Source of the DNA: Pseudomonadales bacterium
Lineage (GTDB): Bacteria > Pseudomonadota > Gammaproteobacteria > Pseudomonadales > Azotimanducaceae
Direction: 5' to 3'
DNA length: 64,000 bases
Assembly: GCA_029251375.1 (NCBI GenBank)
Contig: JAQXDL010000049.1
Span: 1 to 64,000 of the forward strand
Shown piece by piece: positions 15,411 through 24,059 of the stretch. Every line of letters begins with the position of its first letter. The first letter of the stretch is position 1. The position numbers were made by a program, and so were the translations under genes. The notes beneath the pieces are model-generated. The model ran no database searches. It was not told the origin of the DNA and saw only the letters and a program-made list of their open reading frames with translations.

Positions 15411-17351
15411 TTAGCCCCAAGGTTTTCGAGGTGTAACAAGCGGAAATCGTCGCTCGAACTGATCAAACAATTCACGAAATTTTGCGAGTGCTTCAAAGTC
15501 GCCCGACATTTCTAGATCGCCACTTTCGAGTAACGCCATCGCGTCGGTATTACCGGTCATCATGAACTTGAAGTTCAGCTCGCTCATTTTTAAGGTAACG
15601 CTGGGGTCCGAATGTTGTTTGCCCGCGAAGGCGTGCAGGACCGAGTTTTCGATTGATAAAAGCGTTGGCTCATTGTCGGTAAATTCAAGATTTAGATGCA
15701 TCACGAGACCATCGGCTCTTGGACCGTTGAGGCGCACCGCCATGGTTTGATAAAGATTTTCCAGCGGCATTGATTTTGCCATACTTGCTGTGGCACCAAA
15801 GGATGCGCCTTTAGGCAGACCTTGTCTTAGTTCTAGCGCGCCGCAGAGGTAGAAATTCCGCCATGGACCCGATTCCGACTGATAGCCCAACTGTTCCAGT
15901 GTATCGGCAAGCAAGGCGCGGGCATTGAAATGGTCAGGCTCTGCCATGACAACATGATTCAAGACCTCTGCAACCCATCGATAATCGCCTGAGTCGAAAC
16001 AAACTTGAGCTTTTGTCACGATCTCATCAGCACCGCCCATAAACTCAAGGTAGCGTTTAGCCACTTCAGTTGGCGGTAGCGGGTAGAGGGTTGCGGGATT
16101 GCCATCGAAAAAGCCAAGGTACTTAACGTAAACCGCGCGGGTATTGTGATGGACGGTGCCGTAGTAGTCTCGATTGTAAAACTCCATGCCAAGACTATCC
16201 GGTAACTGAATTTGTTCTGCGATTTCTTCTTTGATATAGCCGTGATTCGCCAGTCTCAGTGTCTGATCGTGAATATATTTGTACATGTCTCTTTGTTTCT
16301 TCAGGTAGTCGATAACCTCTTCACGTCCCCAGATCGGCCAATGATGACTGGCGAATTCAACCTCGAGTCGATCGCCAAAGAGATCAATAGATTCGTTGAT
16401 TTGAGCATTCCAGGCGAGTGCGTCACGTACTTGAGCGCCTCTGGGCGTGTATAAATTGTGCAGGTGGTGGGAGGTGATCTCTGACATACACAGGGCTTTG
16501 AACTGCGGGAAGTAAAAGACCATTTCAGCAGGCGCTTCTGTTCCTGGCGTCATTTGAAACTCAATATCAACACCGTCAATGTGACGGGTTTCGCCGGTTT
16601 CTTTGATCAGATCGTTTGGAATGATAAAACCTGTGTTACCCATCGAAAGGGCAGCACCGAGTCCGGTAGTCACAAAGCCGGTCGGCGATGACTTGAGCAA
16701 GTTGCCATACATATAGGTTGCGCGGCGACTCATGGCGTTGCCAGCAAGTACGTTTTCGGACAGTGCTTCATTTACAAAGTGTTCCGGCGCAATCATGGCG
16801 ACCTTGCCAGATTCAGCATCTTCGTGGCTCATGACGCCGAGTACACCGGCGAAGTGATCAGCGTGACTGTGGGTGATAATGACTGCGACGACGGGGCGTT
16901 CACCAAGTTCTTTGTTGGCGAGTGCTAGGCCGGTTCGAGATGCCTCCGTTGAGGTAAGTGGATCAATGATGATCCAACCGGTATCACCTTTGATCAGGGT
17001 CATATTGGCAATATCAAATGAACGAATCTGATAAATGCCGGGTACCACTTCATAGAGGCCGTGATTCAGTGCATTGAGCTGTGCTTGCCGCCAAAGTGAT
17101 GGATTGACGGTTTCTGCAGCCTCATCCTTTAAGAAGGATAAGCCCTCAAGATCAAAGGCGGCTCGGCTGCCGGAATCATGCGGGATAGTGATGGGGTTAA
17201 GGGTTGCGATAAAACCCTTTTGAGCATTTTCGAAGCTGCGTCGATCAGCGAAATTAAGTTTGTCGATAAACTGCTGGTTTATCTTCTTGGTAGCTTCAGT
17301 CGCGGGTTTGGGCGAGACAAATTCTTTGGGTAGTGGCTGATAGTCTGTCAT
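15411..17351 (-). CDS. Alkylsulfatase, metallo-beta-lactamase fold (SdsA1/BDS1 type)
   Basis: The 646-residue protein has the binuclear zinc motif H161-S-H163-A-D165-H166 (THSHADHFAG) in the N-terminal metallo-beta-lactamase domain, a long middle region with the alkylsulfatase dimerisation helices and SHHWPIWGREEVIDYL, and a C-terminal SCP2-like lipid-binding domain (from about 530). SdsA1-type enzymes hydrolyse alkyl sulfates such as SDS to alcohol and sulfate. No signal peptide is seen, so it would act in the cytoplasm unless exported otherwise. It shares a divergent intergenic region with the AEC transporter. Confidence 0.92.
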   Translation of the reverse strand: MTDYQPLPKEFVSPKPATEATKKINQQFIDKLNFADRRSFENAQKGFIATLNPITIPHDSGSRAAFDLEGLSFLKDEAAETVNPSLWRQAQLNALNHGLYEVVPGIYQIRSFDIANMTLIKGDTGWIIIDPLTSTEASRTGLALANKELGERPVVAVIITHSHADHFAGVLGVMSHEDAESGKVAMIAPEHFVNEALSENVLAGNAMSRRATYMYGNLLKSSPTGFVTTGLGAALSMGNTGFIIPNDLIKETGETRHIDGVDIEFQMTPGTEAPAEMVFYFPQFKALCMSEITSHHLHNLYTPRGAQVRDALAWNAQINESIDLFGDRLEVEFASHHWPIWGREEVIDYLKKQRDMYKYIHDQTLRLANHGYIKEEIAEQIQLPDSLGMEFYNRDYYGTVHHNTRAVYVKYLGFFDGNPATLYPLPPTEVAKRYLEFMGGADEIVTKAQVCFDSGDYRWVAEVLNHVVMAEPDHFNARALLADTLEQLGYQSESGPWRNFYLCGALELRQGLPKGASFGATASMAKSMPLENLYQTMAVRLNGPRADGLVMHLNLEFTDNEPTLLSIENSVLHAFAGKQHSDPSVTLKMSELNFKFMMTGNTDAMALLESGDLEMSGDFEALAKFRELFDQFERRFPLVTPRKPWG

Positions 17352-17717
17352 GGTGAGCGGTCCATTAGTGTTTTGTTGTTTGAGCTAATCAACTTGAGCT
17401 CTTATGCCTGTTTCGGTGGTTCATTGTGAGCGAAGCACTGTCTGCGAACAGCATAGTGCTTTCTGAGTCGGGGTTAAACTTTGATTTTAGGAATGAAGAT
17501 GTTAGCTTGCGTCGGGTCCCGCTTGCTGCTCTAAATTGCGGCATTTAGTCGCTGCACCTTTGCAGTCTGTTTAGCGAGTTTACCGAAATGAGCATCGCCC
17601 AGTTAAAGAAGGTTAAGCGATGTATCTGAATCGGTGTATTTGAGCTGATGTATTTGAACCGATGTTTTTTAAGCGATGTATTTGAACCGATGTTTATAAA
17701 CCGATGTATCTAAATCT
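17352..17717. other. 366-bp divergent intergenic region between alkylsulfatase and AEC genes
   Basis: Contains a hairpin with AAGCACT (17433-17439) and AGTGCTT (17455-17461) around an inner CTGT/ACAG, with no T-run, and ends with the 14-bp repeat array listed below. Promoters for both genes must lie here, but I cannot pick clear -35/-10 pairs. Confidence 0.5.
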
Positions 17718-17730
17718 ATGTATCTGACGA
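17619..17730. repeat. 14-bp tandem repeat (about eight degenerate copies) running into a start codon
   Basis: Units follow the pattern GATGTATYTGAACC and begin at roughly 14-bp intervals from 17619. Most copies carry an ATG, and the ATG of the last copy (17718) is the start codon of the AEC transporter. Because the unit is not a multiple of three, copy changes shift the upstream ATGs between frames. No Shine-Dalgarno sequence is seen before 17718. Confidence 0.85.
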
Positions 17731-18665
17731 TTCTGTTAGAGACCGCCAACGTGACCGGACCTATTTTCATTTTGGTGATATTGGGGGTCTTTTTGAAGCG
17801 CATCGGATTTATTTCTGATGTCTTCGTGCAGTCGTCGTCAAAATTGGTGTTCTCTCTATGCCTGCCAGTTTTATTGTTCACAACAATTTCACAGATTGAC
17901 CTTGATGAAAGTTTTGATCTCGATGTGTTTAATTTTAGTGTCGTCGCGAGCTGTCTAACGTTTGCGCTCAGTTGGTTGATTGCTGTTATTTTTGTTCAGC
18001 CGCGTAAAGATCGAGGCGTGTTTGTTCAAGGCAGTTTTAGAAGTAATTTGGGGGTGGTGGGGTTAGCTTTATGTAGCAACGCCTTTGGTGCTGAAGGCCT
18101 TGTACTTGCATCGCTATTGCTGGCAAGTATGACCTTCACTTACAACATTCTCTGTGTGCTGGTGTTGTCTTACTATAATGCGAATCAAACGGTAACGCTC
18201 AGAGCAGTTGTCTTCGATATATTGAAAAACCCTTTGATTATATCCATCGCAATCGCGGTGTTGGTGAATATTCTGAGCATCCCAATGCCAACGATACTGC
18301 TGAGTGCCGGTAACTATCTTGGTCAGCTCGCGTTGCCTCTTGCGCTATTAGGGTGTGGCGCCGGCATGAATCTGCGCGCACTTCGTTCCTCATCGACTCT
18401 GACAGTCCTTGCGGTATTTCTAAAGACTCTGCTGCTGCCGTTAATCGTCACCGTGTTAGCTTGGCAGTTAGGTTTTACGGGGTTGTCTCTCGGTGTTTTG
18501 TTTTTACTATTTGTGAGTCCAACCGCAACGGCAAGCTTTATCATGGTGAAATCCATGGGCGGTAACGATGTGCTGGCCGCAAATCTCATTATGGTGACCA
18601 CGCTGGTCAGCATATTTACCTGTAGTTTGGGGTTGTTTTTGTTGCGTGTGTGGAATTTAGTCTAG
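17718..18665 (+). CDS. AEC-family transporter (auxin-efflux-carrier type permease)
   Basis: The 315-residue protein consists of about ten hydrophobic segments in two five-helix halves, starting LLETANVTGPIFILVILGVFL, as in AEC/BASS-like carriers, with a mid-protein loop YNANQTVTLRAVVFDILKNP and a conserved PLALLGCGAGMNL segment in the second half. AEC permeases export small carboxylic acids; the bacterial members handle malonate, malate and similar anions. The start codon is the last ATG of a 14-bp repeat array, and an in-frame stop 21 bp upstream limits alternatives. Confidence 0.87.
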   Translation: MYLTILLETANVTGPIFILVILGVFLKRIGFISDVFVQSSSKLVFSLCLPVLLFTTISQIDLDESFDLDVFNFSVVASCLTFALSWLIAVIFVQPRKDRGVFVQGSFRSNLGVVGLALCSNAFGAEGLVLASLLLASMTFTYNILCVLVLSYYNANQTVTLRAVVFDILKNPLIISIAIAVLVNILSIPMPTILLSAGNYLGQLALPLALLGCGAGMNLRALRSSSTLTVLAVFLKTLLLPLIVTVLAWQLGFTGLSLGVLFLLFVSPTATASFIMVKSMGGNDVLAANLIMVTTLVSIFTCSLGLFLLRVWNLV

Positions 18666-18700
18666 TGTTAACAGTTATGCAGCTATTGGGTGCGTAAAGG

Positions 18701-18743
18701 CGAGATTGTATAAAAGCGATAAGGTCAGTTTTATACAATCTCG
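18701..18743. repeat. Perfect 15-bp inverted repeat between convergent genes
   Basis: CGAGATTGTATAAAA (18701-18715) and its exact reverse complement (18729-18743) flank a 13-nt spacer. A second short palindrome CTGCGG-T-CCGCAG follows at 18745-18757. It lies between the ends of the AEC gene and the acyl-CoA dehydrogenase gene. It could work as a two-way transcription stop, though it lacks a flanking T-run on either strand. Confidence 0.85.
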
Positions 18744-18825
18744 GCTGCGGTCCGCAGATCAAAGATACGAAAAGTATCCGGTTACTTCCCGTCTCTAACG
18801 ATGCCAGCCATGTTGACTATGTTAG

Positions 18826-19881
18826 TTATGCTGCCAAGCCCTGTAACTGGGCTGCTTGTTGGCGCAACAATTCAGGAGAACCTAACAGTTGTCGATTGAA
18901 ACCGATGCGTTTGAACCAATAGTGGAGACCGACGAGATCAGTGAAGCCCATGCCGCCATGAACCTCCGTCGAGGTTTTTGCAACGAACTTACCGACTTCA
19001 CTGATGTGTGCTTTGGTGTGACACGTGGTCAGGCGGGTTTCTTCTGGCAAGTTGTCGTAAGCATGTGCGGCATACCAGACCATTGATCGACAGGGTTCAA
19101 GGCCCGCTGCCATTTCTGCGCACATATGTTTGACTGCCTGAAAAGACGCAATCGGACGATCAAACTGTTCCCGCTCTTTTGCGTAAGAGACTGCCTGGTC
19201 AATCATGTTCTGACCTGCACCGAGCGTATCCGCCGCTAGCATGATGCGACCAATATCGAGGGCGCGATTGAAATCTTCAGTATCGGTAGAGATTAACTCG
19301 GCCTCGCTTTCATTGAAGACTAACTCACAGGTCGTGCGAGTCAGATCAATGGTCGCCATGTTGTTTCGTTTCACGGCGTTTGCCGTGACCAAGTATAGCT
19401 GCTGATCATTCGTTGCAACCAAGTAGTAGTCTGCATCAATATCTAATGCAAACAGGCTCAGCCCGGACAGTTTGTTGTTCGAGGCGGTAACGCCAGCTTT
19501 GTCTTTCGCGGCGATAGCTTCGCCAAAGGCAATGCCAACACGGCAAGTGCCAGCGGCGATATTAGCGACTAGGTCATCGCGCTTCCCGGCTAGCGCAACG
19601 GGCGCCATGATAGCGCTGCTAATAAAGGGTGACGGGGTGGCGTGATAACCGAGAAGCTCGGCAACAATGGCCGCTTCAACAGCGCCAAGTCCGACGCCGC
19701 CTTTATCCTCAGGTATGATCAAGGCAGGAATGCCGAGTTCAGTCAGACCTTGCCAGATTGCCTTGTCGTCCTTGTCCGCTGCTGCAACTTTTCTCACCTC
19801 ATCTAGTGATACCTGGTCGTTGAGAAATCGGTTAACCGAATCCTGTAGTAGTGTTTGTTCCTGTGACAGTCCGAATTCCAT
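18826..19881 (-). CDS. Acyl-CoA dehydrogenase, short subunit
   Basis: At 351 residues this is shorter than the usual 380-400. It keeps the family fold: N-terminal helices (MEFGLSQEQTLLQDSV), IPEDKGGVGLG, the FAD/CoA block YAKEREQFDRPIASFQAVKH near residue 240, and VHGGMGFTDLVGLHYWFKR. The first-half loop region around 100-170 is poor in the canonical substrate motifs. It follows a second dehydrogenase gene after 13 bp. Such unequal pairs form alpha2beta2 enzymes in steroid side-chain degradation (Mycobacterium FadE26-27 and FadE28-29), so a heteromeric enzyme is likely. Confidence 0.87.
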   Translation of the reverse strand: MEFGLSQEQTLLQDSVNRFLNDQVSLDEVRKVAAADKDDKAIWQGLTELGIPALIIPEDKGGVGLGAVEAAIVAELLGYHATPSPFISSAIMAPVALAGKRDDLVANIAAGTCRVGIAFGEAIAAKDKAGVTASNNKLSGLSLFALDIDADYYLVATNDQQLYLVTANAVKRNNMATIDLTRTTCELVFNESEAELISTDTEDFNRALDIGRIMLAADTLGAGQNMIDQAVSYAKEREQFDRPIASFQAVKHMCAEMAAGLEPCRSMVWYAAHAYDNLPEETRLTTCHTKAHISEVGKFVAKTSTEVHGGMGFTDLVGLHYWFKRIGFNRQLLGSPELLRQQAAQLQGLAA

Positions 19882-19894
19882 AATCTTCTCCTAC

Positions 19895-21079
19895 CTACTG
19901 GGCTGGTCTAGGTTCACGGGGCATTTCAAGACCCCGTTCGCTAATAATGTTTTTTTGAATTTGAGACGTGCCGCCACCAATGATCAAGCCGAGCTGATAC
20001 ATATATTGGCTTTGCCAGGTACCATTATTGCGCGTGTAGTCGTTGTCGCCGTAGGCTAGGCCGAGTTCGCCAAGTACGTCGATCGCCAACCCTTCTAGGT
20101 CGTGTCGTAGCTCAGTACCCTGAAGTTTGACAATCATTCTTGCTAACGAAGCATCCTGTCCTTCATTTAGGCGAGAAGAAAGAATTCGCATGTCATTGAA
20201 CCGCATTGCCATAATTCGACCTTGTAATTGCATCAAACGGTCGCGGAAGACGGGATGATTGATGGCTTTCTCGCCGGCGATGGTTTCTTTTTGCATAAGG
20301 TCGATCAGTGAGTTGAAACGTGACAATGCTGCATCAGGGTTACCAAGCATATCTCGCTCGTGGCTCAGAATGGCGTTTGCGACCTGCCAACCCTGGCCGC
20401 GGTTACCAACAATTTGGTGGGCGGGTACACGTACATCGGTGAAGAACACTTCATTAAAGTTAGCAACACCCGTCATATCAACCAACGGACGAATCTCAAT
20501 GCCCGGTGTGTCCATGCTGAAAAGCAAAAATGAAATACCATGATGTTTTTTTGCGTCAGGTTCTGTTCTGACTAAACAGAAAATCCAATCTGCTAGGTGG
20601 GCGGTACTGGTCCAAATTTTTTGGCCATTGATGACCCAATCGTCTCCATCCATTACGGCATTCGTCCGAAGGCTTGCTAAATCACTGCCTGCGCCGGGTT
20701 CTGAATAACCTTGGCACCAGACCATGTCACCTTCAATGGTCGGTTTGACGAATTCTAGCTTCTGCGCTTCGCTGCCGACTTCTAATAAGGTCGGCACAAG
20801 CATTGAGATACCTTGTCCGCCCATACCGCCTTGGATGCCTGAATCAGCGAATTCTTCAGCGATTATGCGTGATCGAATAATATCTGGTTTAGCGCCAAAG
20901 CCACCATACGCTTCCGGTATGGTTCGTGCGGTATAACCGTTTTCGATCAGTGTTTTCTGCCATTGCTTGGCATCCGCTGGGTTTGAACGACTGCTTGGTG
21001 CGTTCTCCCGGTTGTTGGTAATAAAGTCCCTGACTTCTGTGCGGAACGTTTCGTATTCCGAGCCAAATGAAAGATCCAT
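19895..21079 (-). CDS. Acyl-CoA dehydrogenase, large subunit
   Basis: A 394-residue dehydrogenase with the flavin and substrate segments WCQGYSEPGAGSDLASLRT and WVINGQKIWTSTAH, the hinge LSHERDMLG, and a C-terminal GGGTSQIQKNIISERGL. In many relatives the last motif reads EGT with a catalytic Glu; here that position is Gly, so the base is probably elsewhere, as in isovaleryl- or long-chain-type enzymes. I start it at the ATG at 21079, preceded by GGGAGGAGAT; the frame is open to 21136. It leads the two-gene dehydrogenase operon. Confidence 0.9.
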   Translation of the reverse strand: MDLSFGSEYETFRTEVRDFITNNRENAPSSRSNPADAKQWQKTLIENGYTARTIPEAYGGFGAKPDIIRSRIIAEEFADSGIQGGMGGQGISMLVPTLLEVGSEAQKLEFVKPTIEGDMVWCQGYSEPGAGSDLASLRTNAVMDGDDWVINGQKIWTSTAHLADWIFCLVRTEPDAKKHHGISFLLFSMDTPGIEIRPLVDMTGVANFNEVFFTDVRVPAHQIVGNRGQGWQVANAILSHERDMLGNPDAALSRFNSLIDLMQKETIAGEKAINHPVFRDRLMQLQGRIMAMRFNDMRILSSRLNEGQDASLARMIVKLQGTELRHDLEGLAIDVLGELGLAYGDNDYTRNNGTWQSQYMYQLGLIIGGGTSQIQKNIISERGLEMPREPRPAQ

Positions 21080-21357
21080 ATCTCCTCCCAGTAATTTATG
21101 AAAAGAATATACACCAGAAACATTGCTATGCGGCAATGTCCGTAAAGTTATGGTTCCCTTGATTGATCTCTTATTGTGTCGGTGTATGTTCGATTAGTGC
21201 GTGAAAGTGCGTTTACAATTTTTTGTCTCCGCTTTATAACCCTAGTCTGAATGGGGTTGAATTGTGATTGTCTTCAAGGGAGACTCTGCGCTCTCGCTGA
21301 AGAACATTAATAGCGACAGAATAAATGTGATAATTTCGAATTAAAAAGGAGTAATAA

Positions 21358-21837
21358 ATGACAGTTAAAGTGGGTGATAAAGTTCCGGCAGCAACAATGA
21401 AAGTAATGGGTGCGCAAGGTCCTGCGGATTTGACTACGGCGGAATTGTTTGCCGGCAAGAAAGTTGTGCTATTTGCTGTGCCTGGCGCATTTACACCAAC
21501 CTGTAGTGCCGCTCATTTGCCAGGTTTTGTTGTCAATGCTGACAAGATTAAGGCCAAGGGCGTCGATACAATCGTCTGTCTGTCCGTTAATGATGCATTT
21601 GTTATGGATGCTTGGGGCAAGGACAAGAATGCTGAAGAACTTGTGATGGCTGCGGATGGTAATGGTGACTTCACTAAAGCAATGGGTCTTGAGCTTGATG
21701 GTTCTGGATTCGGCTTAGGTCAACGCTCTCAGCGTTATGCCATGATTGTTGAAGATGGTGTTGTGACCACACTAAATGTCGAGCCAGGTCCTGGTTTTGA
21801 AGCTTCATCAGCTGAAAAAATTATGGAAGCGCTTTAG
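21358..21837 (+). CDS. Peroxiredoxin, Prx5-like
   Basis: The 159-residue thiol peroxidase has the peroxidatic Cys49 in VPGAFTPTCSAAHLPGF and the Prx5-type QRSQRYAMIVEDGVV segment, with PGFEASSAEKIM at the C-terminus. It reduces H2O2 and organic peroxides using glutathione/glutaredoxin or thioredoxin. A strong AAAGGAG lies before the ATG. The gene has its own terminator at 21939-21966, and it is divergent from the acyl-CoA dehydrogenase operon, whose flavoenzymes can leak peroxide. Confidence 0.94.
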   Translation: MTVKVGDKVPAATMKVMGAQGPADLTTAELFAGKKVVLFAVPGAFTPTCSAAHLPGFVVNADKIKAKGVDTIVCLSVNDAFVMDAWGKDKNAEELVMAADGNGDFTKAMGLELDGSGFGLGQRSQRYAMIVEDGVVTTLNVEPGPGFEASSAEKIMEAL

Positions 21838-21938
21838 TAAGACCGCTCATAGTAAGGTTGAACCGCCAGGCTTGATTCCCAACGGGATTGGTCGACATAC
21901 CTAAGAATGATTGGTTTCGTTGATATACAAGCCGATAG

Positions 21939-21966
21939 AATGCCCGTTGCGTACGGGCATTTTTTT
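21939..21966 (+). terminator. Rho-independent terminator of the peroxiredoxin gene
   Basis: AATGCCCGT and ACGGGCATT form a 9-bp stem with a short TGCGT-type loop, followed directly by a run of T residues (21960-21966). It lies 100 bp after the peroxiredoxin stop and just before the next gene on the same strand. Confidence 0.9.
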
Positions 21967-22003
21967 GCCTGTATTTTTTCCAATGGATTTTTTGTGAGCC
22001 AAA

Positions 22004-22897
22004 ATGATTGTTGAAAGTTGGGTCTTGTGGACGATTCTTGCATCTTTTATGCAAGCGGTTCGTACGGCCGGTCAGAAACAACTTACGACGAATGTGACGC
22101 CGCTGGCGGCGACACTCGCACGGTATCTGTATGGCGTGCCGTTTGTTCTGGTTTGGCTTTGGTTCACCTCCGATGGTCAGTTGTCAGCACTACCTGACCT
22201 TAACCTGAATTTCTTGGTCTCCGGTTTGATTGCAGGTGTGTTGCAAATTGTCGCAACGTTGCTGCTAATTCGTTTGCTTGGCTTGCGGAACTTCGCCGTC
22301 GGCAGCACCTATGTCAAAACCGAGATTCTCCTAACGGCTATTTTAGGTTTCACCTTTTTTGCAGAACAAATTAGTTTGTTGGGCTTTGTTGCGATTGTGA
22401 TTTGCGTCACTGGCCTTATTTTGATTTCGGTTTCTAAGTCCGGCGGTCTTGCGAGTCTTTGGAATCAGTCTGCCGTCTATGGTTTAGCGGCTGGTTTGAG
22501 TTTTTCTCTGACGTCTTTATTCCTGCGTCGGGCAAGTCTGTCCTTTGGCATTGACGATGCGATGTTTACGGCGAGTATTACTTTGGCGTATATGGTTACG
22601 CTGCAATGTTGCATCACCATTGTTTGGGTGCGCCTACAACAGCCGGGGCAAATCACGAAATTATTAAAGCTTTGGAAGCCGGGTTTGTTTATTGGTGTGA
22701 CCAGTGTGGCCGGTTCCATTGGTTGGTTTACAGCGATGACACTGGAGTTTGCGTCTTACGTGAAAACGTTGGGCCAGCTCGAGTTTCTTTTTACACTCGC
22801 GATCTCTATCTTTTACTTTAGAGAGAGGCCCACGCCCATGGAGTACATGGGTATGGGGCTGATTATCTCCGGCGCTATTATTTTGTTGCTTACTTAG
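22004..22897 (+). CDS. EamA/DMT-superfamily transporter
   Basis: The 297-residue membrane protein has about ten helices arranged as two EamA repeats, the first from WTILASFMQAVRTAGQK and the second from VYGLAAGLSFSLTSLF. The C-terminal YFRERPTPMEYMGMGLIISG is typical of drug/metabolite transporters that export amino acids or related metabolites. Substrate unknown. The ribosome site is weak, and the gene begins after the terminator of the peroxiredoxin gene. Confidence 0.87.
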   Translation: MIVESWVLWTILASFMQAVRTAGQKQLTTNVTPLAATLARYLYGVPFVLVWLWFTSDGQLSALPDLNLNFLVSGLIAGVLQIVATLLLIRLLGLRNFAVGSTYVKTEILLTAILGFTFFAEQISLLGFVAIVICVTGLILISVSKSGGLASLWNQSAVYGLAAGLSFSLTSLFLRRASLSFGIDDAMFTASITLAYMVTLQCCITIVWVRLQQPGQITKLLKLWKPGLFIGVTSVAGSIGWFTAMTLEFASYVKTLGQLEFLFTLAISIFYFRERPTPMEYMGMGLIISGAIILLLT

Positions 22898-22927
22898 CGC
22901 AGATTTTATGTTGCTTAGCAGTACTTG

Positions 22928-23782
22928 CTAAGCTTGCCGAGCGGCGTTAGCAACTTCTGCGATTTTGTCTAGCTGCTTGAGTACTTGGTCTGATGAGGTT
23001 TGCGGTAGACCAAAAATAATATCTGTAAAACCTTGATCGATTCGGCTTTTAACGAAATCAAGATCAGCCGGTGCACCGAATAGGGCGATGTCCATATCCT
23101 TAGCGTTGCGGCCCTGTTTTTCGCAGGCTGTTTGAAGCTGCTCCATACCACCACTGCCCGAACCGCCGATTGGCATCCAACCGTCGCAATATTCAGCGAT
23201 ACGATCGAACGCCCACTTTGAGTTTGCGCCAAGCCAAATAGGTGGGCCACCTGCTTGAACGGGTTTTGGCCAACACCAAATGGGATCGAAGTTGACGTGC
23301 TCACCATGGAATTCTGCTTCGTCCTTTGACCAGATCTCTTTCATCGCCAGAATTTTCTCTCTCACGATTGCCCAACGATGTTTGAAGCTAGCGCCGTGAT
23401 TCTCCATCTCTTCGACGTTCCAGCCTGCACCAATCCCAAAAATAAAGCGTCCACCAGAGATTTGATCCAATGATGCGATTTCTTTTGCCATTGTTATCGG
23501 ATCTCGTTCGATAACAAGACAGATGCCGGTGCCAATTTTGATGCGTGAGGTGACGGCTGCTGCGGCCGTTAGCGCGACAAAGGGATCGTGGCTGCGCCAG
23601 TACCAATCGGGTAAGTCGCCGCCGCCGGGAAAGGGCGTGGTGCGTGCGACAGGAATGTGTGTATGTTCAGGGAAAAAAAGTGAATCCAAACCGCGTTCTT
23701 CAACTGCTTTGGCAATCTCGATCGGTTGGATAGTTTGATCTGTAGGGAATATCTGCACACCGAAATTGGCCATTAGGTTCAT
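22928..23782 (-). CDS. LLM-class flavin/F420-type oxidoreductase
   Basis: A luciferase-like TIM-barrel protein: FGVQIFPTDQTIQPIEIAKAVEERG at the start, SLFFPEHTHIP, TSRIKIGTGICLV, the SGGRFIFGIGAGWNVEEM block and GGPPIWLGANSKWAFDRIAEYCDGW. It fits the group often annotated as F420-dependent (TIGR03619-like). No F420 biosynthesis gene lies in the window, and gammaproteobacterial members may use FMN. I use the ATG at 23782; an ATG at 23773 is equally possible, and the frame is open to 23935, where the sequence no longer looks family-like. Confidence 0.82.
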   Translation of the reverse strand: MNLMANFGVQIFPTDQTIQPIEIAKAVEERGLDSLFFPEHTHIPVARTTPFPGGGDLPDWYWRSHDPFVALTAAAAVTSRIKIGTGICLVIERDPITMAKEIASLDQISGGRFIFGIGAGWNVEEMENHGASFKHRWAIVREKILAMKEIWSKDEAEFHGEHVNFDPIWCWPKPVQAGGPPIWLGANSKWAFDRIAEYCDGWMPIGGSGSGGMEQLQTACEKQGRNAKDMDIALFGAPADLDFVKSRIDQGFTDIIFGLPQTSSDQVLKQLDKIAEVANAARQA

Positions 23783-24059
23783 ATCCGTTTGTGATAAGGA
23801 CGTCCAGAATACTACCGTCGTATTAAGGGTGCCAGTATTTGGGCTGGATATGCTGAGATAATCGAGTCTCGACATTTGCCAGCTGCGATCTAAGAGGTAT
23901 TTTACTGGCTGATGAGCTGGACAGCTGAATTGCAATATAGATCAGTGTGGTTAGGATTAAACTTTCTTGTTTGTATTTGAATGCAAACTTACCCTTGACT
24001 CATGTATTCTAATGTTTCGATAGTTAGTTTGCTGATCCAATACAGATGAATAACAGCCA

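Noticed and set aside
17433..17461. Hairpin AAGCACT/AGTGCTT as terminator
   Set aside because: Only seven pairs, no T-run, and located in a divergent promoter region.
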